From assembly GCF_004348995.1 (NCBI RefSeq), contig NZ_SMKQ01000003.1:1-64000 (forward strand): 64,000 bases of DNA, written 5' to 3'. The position numbers were made by a program, and so were the translations under genes. The stretch comes from Nonomuraea terrae. Its GTDB lineage: Bacteria; Actinomycetota; Actinomycetes; Streptosporangiales; Streptosporangiaceae. Shown here piece by piece: positions 35,087-41,880 of this stretch; the first letter of the stretch is position 1, and the number at the start of each line of letters is the position of its first letter. The notes under the pieces are model-generated. The model had not been told where the DNA came from. It ran no database searches and saw only the letters and a program-made list of their open reading frames with translations.

Positions 35087-35482
35087 TCACAGGGCTATGA
35101 GGCCCGCGTTCGTCGGCCGGAACCCGCAGGCGCCGAAGTAGAAGTCCTTCAGGTCGTCGTCGAAGTCGACGTGCAGCCACTCGCAGCCGGCCTCCCGGGC
35201 GTTCGCGGCCGCGAGGGCGACGAGCCGCGCGCCGACGCCGGCCCGCCGTAGCCCGCGCGCCACGAGCGTGTCGAGGACGAAGGCATGCACGCCGCCGTCC
35301 CAGGCCACGTTGACGAAGCCGACCAGCCTGCCGGAGTCGTTCGCGCACACCCACCCGAGGCTGTGCCGGTTGACCTGACCCCACCAGTCGTCGCCCAGTG
35401 GCTCATGGCCGAAGCCTTCGGCGTGCAGCGCGTTGAGCGCGGCGTTCTCGAACCGGCCCCGCCAGGCGTACTCCACCGTCAT
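35087..35482 (-). CDS. GNAT family N-acetyltransferase
   Basis: 131 aa from the ATG at 35482 (MTVEYAWRGRFENAALNALH). The acetyl-CoA loop is TLVARGLRRAGVGARLVALA (motif A: R-x2-G-x-G/A) and the C-terminal strand and helix are LHVDFDDDLKDFYFGACGFR. Substrate unknown. An upstream ATG at 35518 would add 12 basic residues outside the fold. Confidence 0.9.
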   Translation of the reverse strand: MTVEYAWRGRFENAALNALHAEGFGHEPLGDDWWGQVNRHSLGWVCANDSGRLVGFVNVAWDGGVHAFVLDTLVARGLRRAGVGARLVALAAANAREAGCEWLHVDFDDDLKDFYFGACGFRPTNAGLIAL

Positions 35483-35525
35483 GCGGCGACGGTAGACGCC
35501 GCGCGCCCGCGTGCGCAAAGAGATT

Positions 35526-35690
35526 TCAGGACGTGGAGTGAGGCGGCGGTATGGCCACCACGCCGAGCATGAGCTGCCGGCGGTCAGGTCCGGGCCCGTT
35601 GTCCCTGAGCGACTCGACCAGCTCGCGCATCACCGTGTGGATGCGGGCTACCTCCTCGGCATCCACCAGTGCCTTGGTCAGCAGCTGGCC
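35526..35690 (-). pseudogene. C-terminal remnant of a small regulator (probable)
   Basis: On the minus strand a frame ending at 35526 reads LVDAEEVARIHTVMRELVES then LRDNGPGPDRRQLMLGVV and a Pro-rich tail, which resembles the C-terminal helix and tail of ArsR-like winged-helix regulators. There is no matching DNA-binding domain upstream: the sequence runs into the P450 remnant on the other strand. I read it as a truncated gene, with moderate doubt. Confidence 0.35.
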
Positions 35691-35828
35691 CGCGTCGAGA
35701 TGCGGGTCGCCTTCGCCGCGCTGGTCGAGCGCTTCCCCGGCCTGCGCCTGGCCGTACCGCCCGAGGACGTGCCGTTGCGTACCAAGTCGGACTTCTTCGG
35801 CGTGCATGCGCTTCCGGTCGCCTGGTAG
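35658..35828 (+). pseudogene. Cytochrome P450 C-terminal remnant
   Basis: The frame GIHQCLGQQLARVEMRVAFA onward is the P450 heme-binding region (GxHxCLGxxLARxE, heme-ligand Cys) and the C-terminal helix and sheet, ending at a stop at 35826-35828. Nothing upstream of 35658 in any frame matches a P450, not even the Phe-Gly residues that normally precede the motif. So only the last 56 codons remain and the gene is dead. It overlaps the regulator remnant and marks an old deletion junction. Confidence 0.75.
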
Positions 35829-35906
35829 GGAGCCGGTCTCGGGGGTGCTGTCAGGGGGCGTTCAGGGACGTCCCGGACGCCGTCCCGGCCTGCTTCCTGG
35901 AGACTC

Positions 35907-36602
35907 ATGCGCATGAGGAGCTCAGGTGTGGTGGCGGGTTCGGTGGCGCTCGCGGCGGTGTTGACGGGGTGCGGCCTCGCCGGCGCGCTCGAGAAGGACA
36001 CGGTGTCGTACGACGTCACCGACAAGGTGAGCGCGATACGGATCGAGGCCGACTCGGGCGGCATCGAGGTCGTCGAGTCGGACCGGCAGGGCGTCCACGT
36101 GACCGAGCGCCTCACCTGGCGCAAGGACAAGCCCGAGGCCACGCATGAGACGCAGGGCGACACGCTGGTGCTCGGGTTCAGCTGCCCCGGCGGCTGGCTG
36201 GGCGGCGGGAGCTGCGACGTCGGCTACGAGGTCGAGATCCCCAAGGGGCTGCGCGTCACCGCCGTCAGCGACTCCGGGAACGTGACGCTGCGGGACCTGT
36301 CCGGCGACGTGGACGTCACCAGCGACTCGGGCTCGATCGAGGCCGGCGGGCTGGCGTCCCGGCAGGTCGTCATGGAGAGCGACTCGGGCGCCATCACGCT
36401 GGCCTTCACCGCTCAGCCGGACAAGGTCGAGACGTCGGCCGACTCGGGGAGCACGGAGGTGCGCGTGCCGGGCGGGCCGTACAACATCACCACGACCACC
36501 GACTCGGGCCGCAAGGAGATCGGCACACCGCACGACGCCTCGGCCCCGCGCTCACTCACCCTGTCCAGCGACTCCGGCGCCATCAAGGTCACCGGATCCT
36601 GA
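35907..36602 (+). CDS. DUF4097-like lipoprotein with DSG repeats
   Basis: 231 aa. The lipoprotein signal GSVALAAVLTGC places the acylated Cys at about 22. The rest is a beta-helix-like fold of repeated short strands with a D-S-G turn: at least seven copies, such as EADSGGIEV, VSDSGNVTL, TSDSGSIEA, ESDSGAITL and SSDSGAIKV. This is the DUF4097 adhesin-like repeat pattern, extracytoplasmic and of unknown function. It stands alone between the P450 remnant and the DUF418 gene. Confidence 0.85.
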   Translation: MRMRSSGVVAGSVALAAVLTGCGLAGALEKDTVSYDVTDKVSAIRIEADSGGIEVVESDRQGVHVTERLTWRKDKPEATHETQGDTLVLGFSCPGGWLGGGSCDVGYEVEIPKGLRVTAVSDSGNVTLRDLSGDVDVTSDSGSIEAGGLASRQVVMESDSGAITLAFTAQPDKVETSADSGSTEVRVPGGPYNITTTTDSGRKEIGTPHDASAPRSLTLSSDSGAIKVTGS

Positions 36603-36886
36603 ACGACCCTTCCATGGCGGACGTGCCGGGGCCGCTTCGGAGGTCTCCGGCATGGTCCCTCCTTTGAACGCGTGAGCGATACGGGGCGGCCGACAGCTGA
36701 GCGCTGAACCGGCCGAAAGTACGTGCGAGACCCCGACTTGTGGTCGGTGTCCGCACCGGGCCACATCTCCAGGATGAGGCCCATGCTTCATAAAGATCAC
36801 GCTTTAGGACTGAACGCCGGAGGTCTGGCCCGCGGTCCCGGTGTCCCCGCCGCCCGCGCCGAGGCGACGGCATGGGAGGCCCCGCG

Positions 36887-37855
36887 ATGACCTCCCCGGG
36901 CCGAGCGCGTATCGCCGCGCTCGACGTCCTGCGCGGGTTCACGCTGTGCGAGATCCTGCTCGCCAACATCCAGCTGATAGCCAACGACGGCACCGCCGTC
37001 GTGACGCAGCCCATGGGCGACTGGGACCCCTGGCTCGGGCTCCCGATCTTCTCCCTGCTGTTCGGTATCGGGTTCTCGCTGCTGCTGGACTCCGCCGCGA
37101 ACCGGGTCACCCGCCCATGGCTGGTCCTGCTGCGCCGGCTTGTGGCGCTCCTCGCGATCGGCCTCGTGCATATGCTGCTGTGGCCGGGCGACATCCTGAC
37201 CAAGTACGCGATCGTCGGCATGCTGGTGTTGTTGCCCTCGACCTGGCTGCCGCGGTGGGCCGTGGCCGGCCTCGCCGCCGCACTCGTCCCGGCCGCGCTC
37301 GTCTTCGGCGGGGGTGGACCCTTGCTCATCGCCGGGCTGTTCCTGCTGGGCTCGGCACTCGTCCGATACGGGGTGATCGAGCAGATCGACCGGTCCGCCC
37401 GAGGGCCGTTCCTGCTGGGCCTGGTCTTCGCGGCGGGGGCTGTCTCTGCCCTGTGGGTACAGGCAAACGTGCGAACGGGGGCGGACACGGCGCAGCCGTC
37501 TTTCACGTCCAGCCTGGCGGATCTGCTGCTCGCCGGTGTGTACGTGTGCGCCCTGCTGCTCCTGCTCAGAACACCGCTGCGACCGGCGCTGCGGGCCGTC
37601 TTCGTGCCACTGGGCCGGATGGCACTGACCAATTACCTGACCGCCACACTCCTCGTCCTGGCGGCCACCCACATCCTCGGCCTGCCGATCGGGCGATCCT
37701 TGACGGCGGCGTACCTGGTCGCGGGAGCCATCCTCACGGCCCAGTGGCTGTTCGCCACCCTCTGGCTGCGCCGCCACCGCCAGGGCCCCATGGAGTGGCT
37801 CTGGCGGTGGGCCACCTGGGGCCACCGCTCGGTCCTGCGCATCCGCACGAACTGA
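36887..37855 (+). CDS. DUF418 family integral membrane protein
   Basis: About 322 aa from the ATG at 36887 (MTSPGRARIAALDVLRGFTL); an ATG at 36872 adds five residues. The start RIAALDVLRG is the hallmark of DUF418/acyltransferase-3-like proteins. Around eight membrane helices follow, and the conserved MALTNYLTATLLVLAATHI and GPMEWLWRWATW near the end are DUF418 signatures. Function unknown. The about 280 bp between it and the lipoprotein gene hold no gene I can support. Confidence 0.9.
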   Translation: MTSPGRARIAALDVLRGFTLCEILLANIQLIANDGTAVVTQPMGDWDPWLGLPIFSLLFGIGFSLLLDSAANRVTRPWLVLLRRLVALLAIGLVHMLLWPGDILTKYAIVGMLVLLPSTWLPRWAVAGLAAALVPAALVFGGGGPLLIAGLFLLGSALVRYGVIEQIDRSARGPFLLGLVFAAGAVSALWVQANVRTGADTAQPSFTSSLADLLLAGVYVCALLLLLRTPLRPALRAVFVPLGRMALTNYLTATLLVLAATHILGLPIGRSLTAAYLVAGAILTAQWLFATLWLRRHRQGPMEWLWRWATWGHRSVLRIRTN

Positions 37856-37951
37856 GCCCATTCACGGCGCTGGTCAAGACGCATGCGGGGAGACCGGGAA
37901 CAGCAGCGATCGTCGAAGTCGGTGCTGTCGAGGTGCTCCGAGCAGGGCGTA

Positions 37952-38250
37952 TCAACGTCGCGACAGGTAATCGCCGAATTGGTCCTCCATGAGATCCCAG
38001 CACGATCTGTAGCGGATCTCGCTCGGACGCCAGGACGCGACATCCCATGCCTCCCACGCGCCATCCGGACCGATGACGTGCGGGTTGAGCGGGTACACCT
38101 GGCCCTCGTTGTGCTCGGACAGGTAGAGGCTGTCAGACATGGACTCTTCGCCCATAGGGCTGAGGCCCTGTGAGCTCTCTATGTGATCCCAGGACCGGGC
38201 GAGTTCCGGGTCGACTTCACGAGTCCAGTCGACTTCGGCCAGGCTGCGCC
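37952..38250 (-). pseudogene. SMI1/KNR4-type protein, N-terminally truncated
   Basis: A minus-strand frame open from about 38250 reads EVDWTREVDPELARSWDHIE and ends with GPDGAWEAWDVASWRPSEIR then WDLMEDQFGDYLSRR, like the C-terminal half of SMI1/KNR4 proteins. No start codon fits upstream and the reading runs into the next gene's end. A neighbouring frame upstream shows DDLSWGHAERR, which may be more of the same protein after a frameshift. An internal ATG at 38155 could give 67 residues. Such proteins are often toxin-immunity partners. Confidence 0.5.
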
Positions 38251-38290
38251 TGCCGTGGTCCGGCGCTCGGCGTGGCCCCAGGAGAGGTCG

Positions 38291-38833
38291 TCACCACCGT
38301 CGATGCACGGTTGCCTTACCACCGGTCACCAGGCTCGCCGGCGGAACGTCATCGGCCACGACCGCGCCGGCGGCGACCACGGCATCACGGCCGATGCTGA
38401 CCCCGGGCAGGATCGTGGCACCGGCGCCGATCCACACGTTGTCCGCCACGTCGATGGGCGCGCCGCTCAACCACCCCCGTCGCTCCTCAGGATCGACCGG
38501 GTGACCGACGGTGATGAACGTGGCCTTTGGTCCGACCATCACGCGCTCGCCGAGCCGGATGCCGGCGTAGTCGAGGAACGTGCAGTTCTGGTTGATGAAC
38601 ACCTGCTCGGCGAGGTCCAGGTGAAGGCCGTGATCCGTGTAGAAGGGCGGATAGATCGTGACTCTCGCCGGCAGCGGCTTGCCGAGGATCTGTTCGAACA
38701 GTTCCGCCTTGCCCGCTTCGTCCTCGAAGGGCAGGACGTTCAGGCGGGAGGTGAGCTCGGTGGCCCGCAGGACCCTCTCGGCCATGGCCTGGAACTCGGC
38801 GCCATGGATGCGCATGAGACGGTCACTGGACAT
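38291..38833 (-). CDS. Sugar O-acetyltransferase (LacA/Maa, left-handed beta-helix)
   Basis: 180 aa from the ATG at 38833 (MSSDRLMRIHGAEFQAMAER), with AAAGGG ahead. The N-terminal helical part is followed by hexapeptide repeats. Family landmarks are PPFYTDHGLHLDLAEQVFIN, CTFLDYAGIRLGERVMVGP, the catalytic His in FITVGHPVD, and DNVWIGAGATILPGVSIGRD. It transfers acetyl from acetyl-CoA to a maltose- or galactoside-type sugar hydroxyl. The LysR gene upstream on the same strand might control it. Confidence 0.93.
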   Translation of the reverse strand: MSSDRLMRIHGAEFQAMAERVLRATELTSRLNVLPFEDEAGKAELFEQILGKPLPARVTIYPPFYTDHGLHLDLAEQVFINQNCTFLDYAGIRLGERVMVGPKATFITVGHPVDPEERRGWLSGAPIDVADNVWIGAGATILPGVSIGRDAVVAAGAVVADDVPPASLVTGGKATVHRRW

Positions 38834-38988
38834 GCCACGACCCTTTCTGGTGTACCGGTTACTGGATAAGCGCTGGTGGAGGCTGCTGTCCGCAGCCGGT
38901 CGAGTCGCCTCTGTCGGGTTAGGACCTGTGAGCGTGTGCGCTGTCGCCGCGCCGCGGCGTCGTCGCCCAGGACGGGAGCCAGACCGTC

Positions 38989-39885
38989 TCAGGACAGCCT
39001 CGGCAGGCTTCCGAGGTGGGTGATGAGTCCACGGAGTCCTGGGTGTGGATTCGTTCTGGGGAGGATGAGCGAGAGCGGGTAGGCGAGGGTGGGATTCACG
39101 ATGGGGATGCGGCGCAGGTCGTGGTTCGTCGGCCAGATGTACCGGTCGCGTGCCCCGACGAGGGTGGCCACGTCCGCGGATTCCGCGAGGGTGTCCAGGA
39201 GCACCTCGTCTCCGAAGTGCGGGCCTACCGCGTCGATGCGTAGGTCGAATTCGGTGGCGAGCTGATCGTAGAACTCCGCCCATTCGCTTCTGGGCGCGAT
39301 ACCCGGCACCCAAATCCGGTGCTTACGCAGCTGCGGCGGCGTCAGGCTTCGCGCGGAGGCGAGCGGATGTCTCGGGCCGACGAGAAGCTGCAGCGGAGAG
39401 CCGAACGCGTGAATCATCCGCACGTCGGGCGGCAGTGTGTGTGGGGCGGTGACGGTGCGGAACGAGGCGTCGATATCGCCTGCTTCGACGGCCGCGGCCG
39501 CCACGCGCGGGTCGTCGACCCGGAGAATCACCACGTCGAGGTTCGTTTCGGGATGTAACCGCCAATAGTCGTGCAGAACAACGGCCTGCGCGCTCCGCAG
39601 GCCGAGAACGTCGATCCGAAGGGCCCGGAAACCCGGCATGACCGCGGTGATGGCGCGATCGACACCCGCGACGATGCTCCGCGCGTGGGGGAGAAACGCC
39701 TGACCGTCGAGCGTCAGCTCAACCCCTCGGGCGGTACGTGTGAACAGACGGACTTCCAGCTCGCGCTCCAGGGCGGCGATCCGCTTGGAGACTGCCTGCT
39801 GCGTCACGCCCAGCTCATCGGCCGCATGTTGCAGCTGCCCGAGCCTGGCCGCCCGGACGAACGATCGCAATGCCTCGGTGTCCAC
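38989..39885 (-). CDS. LysR family transcriptional regulator
   Basis: 298 aa. The N-terminal helix-turn-helix is LRSFVRAARLGQLQHAADEL, then GVTQQAVSKRIAALERELEV; the remaining 230 residues are the two-lobed effector domain (LQLLVGPRHPLASARSL is typical). The start at 39885 gives the standard LTTR length. LysR tetramers activate divergent or nearby genes on ligand binding; the likely target is not obvious. About 155 bp without a gene separate it from the acetyltransferase. Confidence 0.93.
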   Translation of the reverse strand: MDTEALRSFVRAARLGQLQHAADELGVTQQAVSKRIAALERELEVRLFTRTARGVELTLDGQAFLPHARSIVAGVDRAITAVMPGFRALRIDVLGLRSAQAVVLHDYWRLHPETNLDVVILRVDDPRVAAAAVEAGDIDASFRTVTAPHTLPPDVRMIHAFGSPLQLLVGPRHPLASARSLTPPQLRKHRIWVPGIAPRSEWAEFYDQLATEFDLRIDAVGPHFGDEVLLDTLAESADVATLVGARDRYIWPTNHDLRRIPIVNPTLAYPLSLILPRTNPHPGLRGLITHLGSLPRLS

Positions 39886-40184
39886 CGGCTCACCCTAGGC
39901 GCGCACAACTGATCGTTGTGGCTCGCCGTGGATCGGTTGTTTGATCACGCTCCGGCGTGACCGATGTGGTTCGAGCCACCGAACCGCCGGTTGTCCGTCG
40001 CGAGTGGCCAAGTGCGCGTAGCAGCACGTCACTCGGTTGTCCGGAACACGGTGGCCATGCGGGTTGACCGCCTGGCCGGATCCGGCCGCAACGTTGGGCG
40101 CCCGCCGGCTCCTCGGCCCAGACGACGCTCCTCGGGCAGTCGGAAGATTTGACACAGCCTTGTCACGATGTCGGTAACTATTGG

Positions 40185-40212
40185 TTGCCGCGTACTCATG
40201 CTCTGTTATGGT
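40185..40212 (+). promoter_or_regulatory. Probable promoter of the secreted repeat protein
   Basis: TTGCCG (40185-40190) and TATGGT (40207-40212), 16 bases apart, fit a -35/-10 pair. A TTGACA at 40149-40154 lies farther upstream without a good -10. The rest of the 39886-40258 gap between the LysR gene and this promoter holds no gene I can support. Confidence 0.4.
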
Positions 40213-40222
40213 CCCCACTTGT

Positions 40223-40234
40223 CCCCAATTGGGG
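40223..40234. promoter_or_regulatory. 12-bp palindrome in the leader
   Basis: CCCCAATTGGGG is a perfect palindrome just after the likely start of transcription and 16 bases before the ribosome site. A related TGTCCCC half lies next to it. It could be an operator. Confidence 0.35.
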
Positions 40235-40258
40235 CAACCTTTACTCCTGAGGAGGAAC

Positions 40259-41128
40259 ATGAGGAACGCGAAGAAGGTGGCCGTCCTTACCGCTGCCGTG
40301 GCGACCGCTACCGCGCCCCTGCTGGCACTCGCCTCCCCGGCGATGGCCGCCCAGCCTGCCACGACCGCTCAGGCCGTGCAGAGCCAGTCACTGGACTGGC
40401 TCTCCCTCGACGCGCTCAGCGGCTCGAAGCTGATCCAGCGTGTCAAGGACCTCCTGGGCAAGGGCTACGTTCCCACGGCTCTGAACGTGACCAACGCGGC
40501 CAACCCGCAGTACACGTCCCTGTGGACCAAGGACGCCACCCGCAAGGTGAACGTCCTGCAGGGCCTGTCGGCCACGGACCTGCCCAAGCGCATCCAGGAG
40601 CAGGCGGCGGCGGGCTTCCAGCCCAAGCTGATCACCGCCACCGGTTCCGGTTCGAGCGCGGTCCTCGCGGCGGTTTTCGAGAAGACCGCTCAGCTGGGCA
40701 AGTCCCAGCTGAGCATGAGCAGGGAGACCTTCGTGAAGGTCAACACCGAGCTCACCGCCGCCGGTTACAGCCTCGCGTCGCTGGACGTGTACGGCACGGT
40801 CGAGAAGCCCCTCTACGCGGCCGTCTGGGTGACCGGCGCCGTCGCGGGCACCGTCCAGGTGACGCTCGGCCAGACCGTGGAGCAGCGCGGCAAGGAACTG
40901 CTGGAGAAGACGAGGCAGGGTCTGCGCCCGGTCCTCATGGCCGTCGAACCCGGCAAGCTGTACACCACCGTGTGGAGCAAGGGCAGCTCGACCGGCCTGA
41001 AGGAGTACCTGGGCCTGTCCAAGGTGACCTACACGGTCAAGTCGGCCCAGATGAAGGCGCTCGGTTACCAGCCGCAGATCCTGAGCGCTGAGGACGGCGT
41101 CATCGCGTCGGTCTGGAGCAAGAGCTAG
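40259..41128 (+). CDS. Secreted polyglycine-hydrolase-like repeat protein
   Basis: 289 aa with a strong GAGGAGG site. A cleavable signal peptide (KKVAVLTAAVATATAPLLAL to AMA-AQ) precedes about four degenerate repeats of the type G-Y-x-P-x-x-L-x-V ... Y-x-x-V-W: GKGYVPTALNVTNAANPQYT, AAGFQPKLITATGSGSSAV, AAGYSLASLDVYGTVEKPLY, RQGLRPVLMAVEPGKLYTTV and ALGYQPQILSAEDGVIASVW. This is the structural repeat known from polyglycine hydrolases, here without the beta-lactamase-like catalytic domain, so it is probably a binding or scaffold protein. It has no neighbours in its operon. Confidence 0.75.
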   Translation: MRNAKKVAVLTAAVATATAPLLALASPAMAAQPATTAQAVQSQSLDWLSLDALSGSKLIQRVKDLLGKGYVPTALNVTNAANPQYTSLWTKDATRKVNVLQGLSATDLPKRIQEQAAAGFQPKLITATGSGSSAVLAAVFEKTAQLGKSQLSMSRETFVKVNTELTAAGYSLASLDVYGTVEKPLYAAVWVTGAVAGTVQVTLGQTVEQRGKELLEKTRQGLRPVLMAVEPGKLYTTVWSKGSSTGLKEYLGLSKVTYTVKSAQMKALGYQPQILSAEDGVIASVWSKS

Positions 41129-41196
41129 AAACCGGAAACGCCGCGACCCGCGATCTTGGGCTGAGTCCGGCACAGGATCAGTGTGCCGGACTCAGC

Positions 41197-41432
41197 TCAA
41201 CGGTAGCGCAGGTCAGCGGCGGCTCCGCCGAGGCTGCTCGGCGTGCGAAGCACCGTCGACCGGTCGTGGATGCGGTTCGTGCGCCTCGCCGAAGCCGGCC
41301 CGGCCGCGACGGCGTCGGGGCCGCGTCGGTAGCGCTGTGCACGGCGGAAGAGGAAGTCGTCGATGGTCGTGCGGATGACGTCGCGGTCCTGCGCGCAGGA
41401 AGACGGCGAGCTCGTCGGCCAGCGTGGTCTGG
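41197..41432 (-). pseudogene. Uridine kinase family remnant
   Basis: On the minus strand QTTLADELAVFLRA (from 41432) matches what follows the P-loop of uridine kinase-like proteins. One base is missing, then the next frame reads DRDVIRTTIDDFLFRRAQRY then RRG, the DDF-HxPRAxRYRRG substrate region, and drifts to VLRTPSSLGGAAADLRYR before a stop at 41197. The P-loop Gly-Lys is absent because the fragment begins just after it. So it is truncated, frameshifted and dead. About 100 bp between it and the tRNA terminator match nothing. Confidence 0.55.
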
Positions 41433-41528
41433 ATTCCTCAAGCCGACAGCGCGGGTTCGACGGCCCTGGGGGATCCGCTCGTCCTGGTGCGTGGAGGGCT
41501 CAACTGAGACCCAAACTCGGACGGAAAA

Positions 41529-41568
41529 CCAGAAGGGGTGTGCCGTGATCACGGCACACCCCTTCTGG
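41529..41568 (-). terminator. Terminator of tRNA-Ser(GGA)
   Basis: A perfect 40-bp palindrome (arms 41529-41548 and 41549-41568) lies three bases past the encoded CCA of the minus-strand tRNA. Its minus-strand transcript would form a very stable stem. Confidence 0.8.
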
Positions 41569-41570
41569 AC

Positions 41571-41658
41571 TGGCGGAGGATGGGGGATTTGAACCCCCGA
41601 AAGGTTGCCCTTTACACGCTTTCCAAGCGTGCGCCCTCGGCCACTAGGCGAATCCTCC
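41571..41658 (-). tRNA. tRNA-Ser(GGA)
   Basis: Minus strand: acceptor GGAGGAT starts at 41658 and pairs with ATCCTCC (41581-41575); discriminator G (41574) and encoded CCA (41573-41571) follow. The anticodon loop TTGGAAA gives anticodon GGA, reading UCC and UCU. The class II variable arm and a T arm GGGGG-TTCAAAT-CCCCC are present. Confidence 0.97.
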
Positions 41659-41665
41659 GCCGACG

Positions 41666-41671
41666 AGCTTA
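41666..41671 (-). promoter_or_regulatory. -10 element of tRNA-Ser(GGA)
   Basis: TAAGCT on the minus strand within CCGGTAAGCTCGT (41675-41663), identical to the 13 bases in front of tRNA-Ser(CGA) and about 8 bases before the mature 5' end. No clear -35 seen. Confidence 0.5.
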
Positions 41672-41743
41672 CCGGACTTCTCGGGGTGTGCGGACCACGA
41701 TTTCCAGTGGCTTCAGGGTGGAGCGAGCACTGCGCCGTCCGGC

Positions 41744-41749
41744 TAGACT
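41744..41749 (+). promoter_or_regulatory. -10 element of the SRP RNA gene
   Basis: TAGACT, a good -10 hexamer, stands 7 bases before the predicted first base of the SRP RNA. The -35 is weak. Confidence 0.5.
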
Positions 41750-41756
41750 GTCACTG

Positions 41757-41845
41757 GACCCCTCGCGCGGCGTCATCCTGTGAACCTCCCCAGGGCCGGA
41801 AGGCAGCAAGGATAAGCGGGCTCTGGCGGGTGTGCGGGGGGTCTC
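41757..41845 (+). ncRNA. ffs: Signal recognition particle RNA, small bacterial type
   Basis: The apical domain TGAACCTCCCCAGGGCCGG, then AAGGCAGCAAGGATAAGCGG, carries the GGAA-type tetraloop and the asymmetric loop that binds Ffh. The ends GGACCCC (41757-41763) and GGGGGTC (41837-41843) pair. It is about 90 nt, like the 4.5S class. The position just upstream of dnaX is conserved in actinobacteria. Ends are approximate. Confidence 0.92.
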
Positions 41846-41880
41846 TTCGTTGGGAGCCCCCTCGCAGGCGGGATGGTCGC

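Noticed and set aside
36552-36800. 82-codon minus-strand frame downstream of the DSG lipoprotein
   Set aside because: Overlaps the lipoprotein gene end; low-complexity, no start signal.
41571-41658. tRNA-Ser(GGA) as an attachment site for a mobile element
   Set aside because: No integrase next to it and no repeated tRNA 3' end seen within the window.
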